Assembly (NCBI GenBank): GCA_021848765.1
Contig: JAJZTU010000093.1
Location: forward strand, 1-11,206
DNA from: Bacillota bacterium
GTDB lineage: Bacteria; Bacillota; GCA-003054495; Carboxydocellales; JAJZTU01
Length of the DNA: 11,206 bases
Direction of reading: 5' to 3'
The position numbers and the translations under genes were made by a program. Positions 1-5,787 of this stretch are shown here, piece after piece; positions within the stretch are counted from its first letter, which is position 1; each line of letters starts with the position of its first letter. The notes under the pieces are model-generated. The model searched no databases. It saw nothing but the letters and a program-made list of their open reading frames with translations, and was not told the origin of the DNA.

Positions 1-309
1 CTGTGCCCCCTCGGGAGCAGCAACCTGAACCCTGAAGTCCCCGGCACTGCCTTCAACTCCGGTTACCTGGCTACTCAAAAGGACAGAAATATTTTTATTA
101 TTATTTACTTGCATAACATGCTGCCCAACCACACAGGCGGAGCATTTGTTGCACTTAGCGGTAGCCTTACAGCAGTAATCAATGGCCCGGCCCCCCAGGC
201 GGTCACTCTTTTCCACCAAGTACACCTGGCAGCCCTGAGCGGCAGCGGACAGAGCGCCGGATAAGCCGGCAATACCTCCGCCGATTACAACAATAGCTTG
301 TTTACTCAA
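1..309 (-). CDS. HdrA/QmoA-like FAD and Fe-S oxidoreductase, N-terminal part (cut by left window edge)
   Basis: Only the first 103 codons are present; the frame is still open at the window edge. The start is a TTG at 309, preceded by a good ribosome binding site (GGAGGGG, about 6 nt upstream), and it lies 24 nt after the metF stop. Residues 5-20 form a beta strand followed by the dinucleotide-binding motif GGGIAG, then VEKSDRLGGR (residues 32-41). This is the FAD-binding signature of HdrA, QmoA and related flavoproteins. A cysteine cluster follows: Cys46, 47, 53, 56 and 59, with the core KCNKCSACV. It sits where HdrA/QmoA carry a shorter Cys-x2-Cys or similar motif between the GGR box and the LLSSQV strand. 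By family knowledge such proteins hold FAD and iron-sulfur clusters and pass electrons in heterodisulfide-reductase-like complexes. Its position after metVF suggests it supplies or accepts electrons for methylene-THF reductase; that is inference. Subfamily (HdrA or QmoA) cannot be settled from the fragment. Confidence 0.85.
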   Translation of the reverse strand, partial: MSKQAIVVIGGGIAGLSGALSAAAQGCQVYLVEKSDRLGGRAIDYCCKATAKCNKCSACVVGQHVMQVNNNKNISVLLSSQVTGVEGSAGDFRVQVAAPEGAQ

Positions 310-333
310 TATTTTCCCCTCCATCCAGGGCGA

Positions 334-1260
334 TTATGACACTTTAGGTCTGGGCGCTAACCCTGCCTTTTCAATGATGGTCGGGATAATTTCTTCCCAA
401 GCCACAGCCATGATATGAACCCCGGCCACTCCTTTAATATTTTTGCGAATATAGTTGATTTGATCCACTACCAGTTGTACACCTTCAGCTTTGACATCCT
501 CAGCCTTTTCCAGGCGCTCGCAGATTTCGTCAGATACCATCATACCGGCAACATTCTTCTGCATGTACCGGGCGCCCTTAGCAGACTTAATGGGCATTAA
601 ACCGGCAGTGATAAAGCAGCGCTCATGCAGTCCCCGCTCCCGGACCAGTTCCATCCAACGCTCGAAACGTTCCATGTCCAAAATACACTGGGTTTGTACG
701 AAATCTGCACCGGCGTCAACCTTTTTCTCTAATCTGGTTACCCTAAATTCAAAGGGGTCAGCAAAAGGGTTGGCGGCACAGCCGATAAAGAACTTGGGGG
801 GTTCACACTTTTTAATTTCTTCACCGTTTTGAAAATAACCTTTTCTCAGGCCGTCCAAAGTCTGAATGAGGGTGATGGCATCCATGTCCCAAACATTCTT
901 GGCCATGGGGTGGTTACCAAAACGCTGGTGGTCGCCGGAAAGACAAAGTACATTCTTGATTCCCAGGGCGGCAGCACCCAGGGCGTCACTCTGTAAACCA
1001 ATCCGGTTCCGGTCCCGGCAGGTCATCTGGATAATAGGGTCTATTCCCATGTCGGTTAGAATTTTCCCGGCTGCAATACTGGACATGCGGACAATAGCAG
1101 TCTGGTTGTCAGTGAGGTTAAAGGCATCTGCATGGTTTCTCAGCATTTCTCCGGCATGGGTAATTACATTGGCATCACAACTTTTGGGCGGGCCGATTTC
1201 GCCCGTAGCCACAAATTCACCGGCTCGCAATAGTTTTTCTAAATTACTTCCCGCTTTCAA
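334..1260 (-). CDS. metF: 5,10-methylenetetrahydrofolate reductase, flavoprotein subunit MetF
   Basis: The protein has 308 residues and is complete. It reversibly reduces 5,10-methylene-THF to 5-methyl-THF, the last step of the methyl branch before AcsE. It shows the MTHFR TIM-barrel fold signature: TGEIGPPK near the N-terminus with Glu21 in the place of the catalytic glutamate, FNLTDNQ (residues 48-53), MTCRDRNRIGLQSD (79-92), and LSGDHQ (108-112) with Asp110 where E. coli MetF has its flavin-contacting aspartate. The start is TTG at 1260 with GGGAGG about 9 nt upstream; it lies inside the end of metV, so the two genes overlap by 17 nt and are probably translationally coupled. No ATG lies near this position in the frame. 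The bacterial anaerobic type works with the partner MetV encoded just upstream. There is no NAD(P)H-binding domain in MetF itself, so electrons must come through partner proteins, plausibly the HdrA/MvhD-like proteins of the same cluster. Confidence 0.95.
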   Translation of the reverse strand: MKAGSNLEKLLRAGEFVATGEIGPPKSCDANVITHAGEMLRNHADAFNLTDNQTAIVRMSSIAAGKILTDMGIDPIIQMTCRDRNRIGLQSDALGAAALGIKNVLCLSGDHQRFGNHPMAKNVWDMDAITLIQTLDGLRKGYFQNGEEIKKCEPPKFFIGCAANPFADPFEFRVTRLEKKVDAGADFVQTQCILDMERFERWMELVRERGLHERCFITAGLMPIKSAKGARYMQKNVAGMMVSDEICERLEKAEDVKAEGVQLVVDQINYIRKNIKGVAGVHIMAVAWEEIIPTIIEKAGLAPRPKVS

Positions 1261-1924
1261 GTTGCAAATCCTCCCTTACCAGTTTTCTAGGACCACCGTC
1301 CCGGCTTGTTGACCAATCCTTCGGAGGTATAATATTGCGCAGGGAATCAACTCTCCCGATTTTGGAAAGACGATCATAAATTAACTGCCAACCACAATCT
1401 ACATCCTTGGAAATTTCGCATTTACCGTTCTGGGAGCCGCCACAAGGACCGTTCATCAGACTCTTGGAGCACCGGGCGACAGGACAAACTCCGCCGCTGA
1501 TTTCCAGGACGCAATTTCCACAGCCCTGGCAGCGTTCTGCCCATACCCCTACATTCAGATTGGCCCCCATGAACATGGTATTCAGGCCAGGATAGACTAC
1601 CTTTTCAGGGAAAGTCTCAGCAACCCCCTGGACACCGACACCACAGGCAATTGACACAATGGCGTCAGCTTCTTCAATAATGTCCTTAACCTGTTCAAAA
1701 TACTCGTAGTCACACTGTCTTTCCACAGTGCCCTCCAGAACCTCAACAGGCTGGCCGGCTTGTTCCCTGGCCATCCGGATCTGGCTGGCTAAAATTCCTA
1801 CCTCTTTCTCTCCCCCGGCCAGACAGACAGTCACACAGCCCCGGCAGCCCAGGACAGCGACCTTCTTATGGCCTTCTAAACTTTTGAGAACTTCCTCAAT
1901 GGGTTTGCCGTTTGCAATGATCAT
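1244..1924 (-). CDS. metV: MetV, cysteine-rich partner subunit of methylene-THF reductase
   Basis: The protein has 226 residues and matches the methylene-THF reductase C-terminal-domain family (MetV, formerly described as a zinc-finger protein). It carries 13 cysteines. A first group is GCRGCVTVC (Cys27, 30, 34), followed by Cys71 and Cys94. A second dense group is CQGCGNC (132, 135, 138), CPVARC (147, 152), NGPCGGSQNGKC (161, 169) and DCGW (177). In Moorella and related acetogens MetV forms a tight complex with MetF and is thought to bind metal or Fe-S centres and link the flavin of MetF to its electron donor. The ATG at 1924 directly follows the TAA of the mvhD-like gene with no spacer, and the 3' end overlaps metF by 17 nt. 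This supports one co-translated mvhD-metV-metF unit. Cluster type and number cannot be told from sequence. Confidence 0.93.
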   Translation of the reverse strand: MIIANGKPIEEVLKSLEGHKKVAVLGCRGCVTVCLAGGEKEVGILASQIRMAREQAGQPVEVLEGTVERQCDYEYFEQVKDIIEEADAIVSIACGVGVQGVAETFPEKVVYPGLNTMFMGANLNVGVWAERCQGCGNCVLEISGGVCPVARCSKSLMNGPCGGSQNGKCEISKDVDCGWQLIYDRLSKIGRVDSLRNIIPPKDWSTSRDGGPRKLVREDLQLESGK

Positions 1925-2362
1925 TTATTTCCTCACCTTCCCGGGATTAGGCCCTAATTCTGTAAGCTTGCCGTACAGACCCCGGACCTCCTCCACAAAT
2001 TTATGTCCCATGTTGGCCGCTAAGTGACAAAAGGCTACCCTTTCAGGTTGAATTCCAATTCTCTGCAGTGTCTTCCGGGTTGCTTCAATTCGCTGTTCTG
2101 CACGAACATTACCCTTCAAAAACTTGCAGTTTTCCTTTTGACAGGCCAGTACCATCACCCCGTCAGCCCCGTTTTCCAGAGCCTTTAACAGGAATAAAGC
2201 ATCTACTCGCCCGGAACACGGCAACTTTACCAAGGTGACTGTTTGCGGATAGGAAAGCTTGGCTTCTATGGCCATTTGCGCTGCCAAATATCCCGAGTTC
2301 TCACAACAAAAAGCTACAATCTCAGGCTGAAAAGTCTCCAGCCTTGCTACTTGACCTGCCAT
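1925..2362 (-). CDS. mvhD: MvhD-like iron-sulfur electron-transfer protein
   Basis: The protein has 145 residues and matches the MvhD/FlpD family of small Fe-S proteins that dock on HdrA and pass electrons to or from it. Family boxes seen are VAFCCENSGYLAA (residues 17-28), KLPCSGRVD (46-54) and GADGVMVLACQKENC (65-79), with a further FCH at 111-113. Cysteines are 19, 20, 49, 74, 79 and 112. The usual first motif of the family is Cys-x2-Cys (as in CNWC); here it is a Cys-Cys pair, so the [2Fe-2S] ligand set may differ. The start chosen is the ATG at 2362, only 2 nt after the stop of the HdrA-like gene, because the family-like sequence begins there. The frame is open further upstream, to 2455, but that part reads as the end of hdrA in another frame. 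The upstream Shine-Dalgarno is weak (GGTGGG), which suggests translational coupling with hdrA. Confidence 0.9.
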   Translation of the reverse strand: MAGQVARLETFQPEIVAFCCENSGYLAAQMAIEAKLSYPQTVTLVKLPCSGRVDALFLLKALENGADGVMVLACQKENCKFLKGNVRAEQRIEATRKTLQRIGIQPERVAFCHLAANMGHKFVEEVRGLYGKLTELGPNPGKVRK

Positions 2363-2364
2363 GA

Positions 2365-3711
2365 TTATCCCACCAGCCCTTCCAAAACTGCCACTACCTG
2401 GGCATCCTGATATCCCGGCATCTGAATGGCCTTGCCCGGGCACTCCGCCACACAAACTCCACAGCGGCGACAGGCCAGGGGATTCATCCGGGCGGCGGAA
2501 CCATATAAGTTATTGTACTTTTCTGCATCGTGGAGAATCTCAATAGCTTTATGAGGACAGCAGCGGAAACAGGTGAGGCAGACTACGCATTTGGCGGCAT
2601 CCACTTGAGGTTGGTCACCTTCCACGCTAAAGGCTTCCGCAGGCAGCTTCCCGGCAATCTCCCCCGCCACCAGTTCAGCATCTTGCTTGATGTGGGCCAG
2701 GCAACTGGTAGCATAGATATCATCCACCACATAAATCCCCTCTCTGGAGGTAAACTGGGGGCCAACATGCACGTTGTTTTCTCCCAGGAAATCCGCGGCA
2801 TCCAGTTTAACCTTCAGTACCTCGACCAGTTCGGCAATATTCTCCACAGGAACAATCTCCTCAGGAATGACGATATAGTCCGAAACCACCTGGTACTTAC
2901 CGGGGAGCTTGTTCCCTATGAAAGGGTCTTGGAAGCTAACTGTCACCTGATTATTCTGGAGTTTTAACTCCAAATTTTCACTAATTTTGAAAAAGTTTAT
3001 CCCCAGATTGCGGGCTTGGCCGTAAAGAGCTTCCAGCCCGTCTCCTCCAACCTTCATGTTGGTATAGAAAATGCTTACCCCGGAGCCAAATTTTTCTTTA
3101 AGATAAATTGCATTCTTTAATGCGGAGATGAAGGGCAGTACGAAGTTTTCAGTTGTTTTGCCAAGCACAAAGGTGAAGTCCTTGCCCGTAAAACTCTTGC
3201 CTTCGATAAGCTCGCCGGTCAGTTTGGTCAGTCCCAAAACATTAGGCTCCATGGCCAGCCCGTACTTAACCGGGCAAAATACTGTCTGCAGCCCAACGGC
3301 TATAGTTACGGCGCCAACCTTGACTTTCCGTTTACCGGTACCGGTAACCAGGGTAGCGGTAAAATTGCCCACTAACCCGGTTAAATCCACCAATTGAGTC
3401 TGGGTAAGTACTTCGATAAGGGGATTTTTTTCTAACTGGCCAAATTTACTTTGCAGGTAATCCTTAGGGTTCTCCCCGGCTTCCACCAGGGCAGCCAGCT
3501 TACCGAAAGCGCCCCCAAGCTTTTCCGATCTCTCGATCAAGGTCACTTGGAATCCCCGCTCCGCACACTGCAGCGCGGTTTCTACCCCGGCAATCCCTCC
3601 ACCGATAACCAACACCCTGCGGGTAACAGACATTTCTTCCCTGGGAAGACTTTCAAGAGAAGACTCAAGATGCAAATTGGCAACACCTGAGTTTTTGTTG
3701 TTTTTGCTCAT
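2365..3711 (-). CDS. hdrA: HdrA-like FAD/iron-sulfur protein
   Basis: The protein has 448 residues. After a polar leader of about 28 residues comes the FAD-binding motif VLVIGGGIAG (GGGIAG at 37-42) and LIERSEKLGGAFGK. The C-terminus carries two consecutive 4Fe-4S ferredoxin motifs: Cys375, 378, 381, 385 followed by Pro, and Cys414, 417, 420, 424 followed by Pro. The start is ATG at 3711 with GGGAGG 7 nt upstream; a TTG five codons earlier overlaps that Shine-Dalgarno and is rejected. The arrangement FAD domain plus C-terminal ferredoxin pair is that of HdrA, the flavin centre of heterodisulfide-reductase-type complexes. The protein is shorter than full-length HdrA (about 650 residues), and the region after the GGAFGK box lacks the cysteines that HdrA normally has there. 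It is therefore a reduced HdrA-like protein. Linked to mvhD, metV and metF, it probably relays electrons to methylene-THF reductase. Whether it bifurcates electrons is unknown. Confidence 0.9.
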   Translation of the reverse strand: MSKNNKNSGVANLHLESSLESLPREEMSVTRRVLVIGGGIAGVETALQCAERGFQVTLIERSEKLGGAFGKLAALVEAGENPKDYLQSKFGQLEKNPLIEVLTQTQLVDLTGLVGNFTATLVTGTGKRKVKVGAVTIAVGLQTVFCPVKYGLAMEPNVLGLTKLTGELIEGKSFTGKDFTFVLGKTTENFVLPFISALKNAIYLKEKFGSGVSIFYTNMKVGGDGLEALYGQARNLGINFFKISENLELKLQNNQVTVSFQDPFIGNKLPGKYQVVSDYIVIPEEIVPVENIAELVEVLKVKLDAADFLGENNVHVGPQFTSREGIYVVDDIYATSCLAHIKQDAELVAGEIAGKLPAEAFSVEGDQPQVDAAKCVVCLTCFRCCPHKAIEILHDAEKYNNLYGSAARMNPLACRRCGVCVAECPGKAIQMPGYQDAQVVAVLEGLVG

Positions 3712-3742
3712 CCGGCTTCCTCCCAAATTTTACCCCGCATAG

Positions 3743-3770
3743 ATAATACCTAGCGAGGCATGCCTGAAAA
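3743..3770 (-). promoter_or_regulatory. candidate sigma-A-type promoter for hdrA-mvhD-metVF
   Basis: Read on the minus strand, TTTTCA (3770-3765) and TATTAT (3748-3743) are separated by 16 nt and lie about 30 nt before the hdrA ATG. The -10 matches five of six consensus bases and the -35 four of six. The spacer holds the perfect 10-bp palindrome AGGCATGCCT (3756-3765), which could be an operator or chance. The -35 overlaps the U-run of the preceding hairpin, a common layout when one unit ends and the next begins. No direct evidence exists, so this is a weak call. Confidence 0.3.
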
Positions 3771-3810
3771 ACTATAGGAGGAGAGCCTCCTGCATAAGGA
3801 AGCTCTCTCC
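3767..3810 (-). terminator. intrinsic terminator-like hairpin after acsE
   Basis: On the minus strand the transcript forms GGAGAG, a 2-nt AG bulge, CUUCC, a 7-nt loop (UUAUGCA), then GGAGG and CUCUCC. That gives 11 base pairs including one G-U. About 7 nt after the stem comes UUUUU (complement of 3767-3771). It lies 54 nt after the acsE stop and 56 nt before the hdrA ATG. It could end the acs transcript or act as a partial terminator lowering expression of the hdrA-metF unit. The gap between stem and U-run is longer than in the strongest terminators. Confidence 0.55.
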
Positions 3811-3864
3811 AGCAAATCCGTATGAAACTCATCTTCAAACCACAGTTTGCTTGGTCATAAAAAC

Positions 3865-4665
3865 TTATCTCTGACGGAATACCTTAACATAGGAATCACA
3901 GTAGATGGACTGGTTCAACAGAATAGCACCGGTAGCAGCGGTTTCCATGAGAGGATCGTCATTGGCATCCATAATAGCGGAATCCAAGCCTGCGCTCATG
4001 GCCATAGCCAGGAAAGTCCGGTTGATCAGGGGACGGTCAGGACTCTTCTGGGATACGTTGGAGAGACCAATGGTAGTACGGGGAGCCGGGTTAGCCAGCA
4101 TTTTTACCTGGCGAAGAGTCTCCAGTACTTCGGGAACATGGTCCTGGGCAACGTTTACAGGGAGAATGAGCGGGTCGATATACAGGTCTTCCATGGGAAC
4201 GCCATGGCCATCGGCATTGGCAACCAGTTCCATAGCCAGGGCAATCCGCTGCTCGGAGTTTTTGGGAACACCTTTCTCGTTCATTGCCAAAGCGATGATT
4301 GCCGCATTGTACTTGGCAGCCAGGGGGAACAGGGCGTCCATTTTGGCTTGTTCAGCAGTAGTGGAGTTAATCATAGCCTTGCCTTTAGCTGCCTTTAAGC
4401 CGGCTTCAATGGCCAGGACACTGGTGGAATCAATAGCAACCGGGAGGTCAACTACCTCTTGAGCGGTCTTAACCAGCCACTCCATGATTTCAGCTTGCTC
4501 TTCCTGGCTGGCGATAGGTCCGGTATTAATATCCAACCAGTGGGCGCCACCCTCTTTTTGCTTAAGAGCCCACTCTTGAATCGGCTTAGGATCTCTTTCC
4601 GCAACAGCCTGACGAATGTCCTTGAACAAACCGTTTATTCTTTCACCGATAACTTCGAACCCCAT
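3865..4665 (-). CDS. acsE: 5-methyltetrahydrofolate:corrinoid/iron-sulfur protein methyltransferase AcsE
   Basis: The protein has 266 residues (the Moorella enzyme has about 262). It transfers the methyl group of 5-methyl-THF to Co(I) of the corrinoid Fe-S protein AcsCD. The pterin-binding TIM barrel is plain: IGERINGL (6-13), LDINTGP (44-50), AIDSTS (77-82), INSTTAEQAKMD (99-110), LYIDPLILPVN (161-171) and GLSNVSQ (200-206). Asp79, Asp164 and Asn203 correspond, with a constant offset of four, to Asp75, Asp160 and Asn199 known to hold the pterin and its N5 in the Moorella enzyme. All key residues are therefore present. The ATG at 4665 has a strong ribosome binding site (AAAGGAGGT). A 12-bp hairpin lies in the leader between acsD and this gene, and a terminator-like hairpin follows the stop. 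Confidence 0.97.
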   Translation of the reverse strand: MGFEVIGERINGLFKDIRQAVAERDPKPIQEWALKQKEGGAHWLDINTGPIASQEEQAEIMEWLVKTAQEVVDLPVAIDSTSVLAIEAGLKAAKGKAMINSTTAEQAKMDALFPLAAKYNAAIIALAMNEKGVPKNSEQRIALAMELVANADGHGVPMEDLYIDPLILPVNVAQDHVPEVLETLRQVKMLANPAPRTTIGLSNVSQKSPDRPLINRTFLAMAMSAGLDSAIMDANDDPLMETAATGAILLNQSIYCDSYVKVFRQR

Positions 4666-4690
4666 TAATAAATACCTCCTTTGTTTTTGA

Positions 4691-4726
4691 GGTATCCACC
4701 TCTAATTGTACACCGAGGTGGATACC
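4691..4726 (-). repeat. 12-bp perfect inverted repeat (hairpin) between acsD and acsE
   Basis: The arms GGTATCCACCTC and GAGGTGGATACC (4691-4702 and 4715-4726) are perfectly complementary, with a 12-nt loop. Neither strand has a U-run after the stem, so it does not look like an intrinsic terminator. It ends 25 nt before the acsE ATG, upstream of the Shine-Dalgarno. It may be an mRNA-stabilising or processing element that sets acsE message level relative to acsD, or a protein-binding palindrome. Function is inferred only. Confidence 0.75.
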
Positions 4727-4785
4727 AATGCCACAACCTTATTTTACTTCTAATGCCAGATATGCTTAGCCAAATGGCTTAATCC

Positions 4786-5736
4786 TTAGGCGTTGGATTT
4801 GCTGATTTCCTCAACGTGAGCCTTGAACTTCTTCAATGACTCCGGATGACGCATGACGAAGAGGCTTCCGCCGGCCTGCAGGAGGGTAGTAGAAGTCATA
4901 ACTTCCCACAGGATAGCCCGGGTACCTTGCTCACCCCAGGTTTGACCTTCGGGAGACTCAACATCTTTAGCTTCCTTGGCTTTCCAAGCTTCCTGGCCTA
5001 CAAAACACACGACGGGCATAGCCAGCATCTTATCTCCGGTCAAGGCGCCCAGACGGGAACGCTCCATGATGGAGTATGCGTATTCAATACCATAGCCCAG
5101 AGCGCCAATCAGGGGGTCAATAACAATCCGCTCAGCAGGCAGGTTCATCTCAGTCATCAAGATATTCAACTGCTTGCAAAGGTTAATGTCCAGCGGAGAA
5201 GAAGCAATGACATTGTGCCCGTTTACCATAGCGGCAGCTACGATGGAATTGTAGTTCTCCTGGGTAGCGCAGCCAATTAAAGCATTCTTGCCGGCCAGGG
5301 CTTCGCCTACGGCGGGGAAAATTGCCCCATCCTTTTCTTCAACCCCGCAACCGATAACAATCAGAGGCAGATCGGTAGCATCAGCAACAGCTTTGGCGGT
5401 CTTGGCCACATCTTCGGCAGATGCATTACCCTTATCAGGGTGAGCGCTGTCTAAGCGCAGGGCAATCAGGTCCGCACCATATTCCGCAGCTTGCTTAGCC
5501 CAGGCAACAGGGTCAGCCAAAACACCTTCCCAATGGGCCTTTAAGAAATCAGGCCAATCAGTAGGTTCAACATCGGTGATTTCCAGGGCCACCGCAGGAC
5601 GGTTAGGGATTTCCCCCTCAAATTGCAGATAGGGCAAGGTGGAATCTCCACCAAATTTTACGGCTTTGTCACCGGTACCAATGGTAGTCTCATAAAGCTT
5701 ACTGGTCCATCTTTCCTTCAAAATACTAACAGCCAT
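4786..5736 (-). CDS. acsD: corrinoid/iron-sulfur protein small subunit AcsD
   Basis: The protein has 316 residues, the usual length for the beta subunit of the corrinoid Fe-S protein. It folds as a TIM barrel that pairs with AcsC and cradles the cobamide during methyl transfer. Recognisable conserved stretches are FGGDSTLPYLQFEGEIPNRP (28-47), LIALRLDSAHPD, PLIVIGCGVEEKDG, SSPLDINLCKQLN, IVIDPLIGALGYGIEYAYS and TGDKMLAMPVVCFVGQEAWK. As known for this subunit, there is no Fe-S cysteine motif; the few cysteines are scattered. The ATG at 5736 has AAAGGAG 8 nt upstream. It follows acsV after 51 nt and precedes acsE, so its substrate-side partner (AcsE) and its activator (AcsV) are immediate neighbours. 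Confidence 0.97.
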   Translation of the reverse strand: MAVSILKERWTSKLYETTIGTGDKAVKFGGDSTLPYLQFEGEIPNRPAVALEITDVEPTDWPDFLKAHWEGVLADPVAWAKQAAEYGADLIALRLDSAHPDKGNASAEDVAKTAKAVADATDLPLIVIGCGVEEKDGAIFPAVGEALAGKNALIGCATQENYNSIVAAAMVNGHNVIASSPLDINLCKQLNILMTEMNLPAERIVIDPLIGALGYGIEYAYSIMERSRLGALTGDKMLAMPVVCFVGQEAWKAKEAKDVESPEGQTWGEQGTRAILWEVMTSTTLLQAGGSLFVMRHPESLKKFKAHVEEISKSNA

Positions 5737-5787
5737 TACTCCCGCTCCTTTCGTTACGAGTTAAAATTATTTCTTTGCTTTACAGGT

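Noticed and set aside
1925..2455. Longer 176-residue start for the mvhD-like gene
   Set aside because: The extra 31 residues overlap the hdrA ferredoxin region in another frame, are Gly/Pro-rich and unlike MvhD. The family match starts at the ATG at 2362.
3665..3832. Minus-strand frame of 55 codons in the acsE-hdrA gap, starting ATG at 3832
   Set aside because: It has no ribosome binding site, runs through the terminator-like hairpin and into hdrA out of frame, and its translation looks like nothing known.
4765..4785. Short inverted repeat (AGCC/GGCT) just after the acsD stop as a terminator
   Set aside because: The stem is 4-5 bp, has no U-run, and the downstream acsE gene looks co-transcribed.
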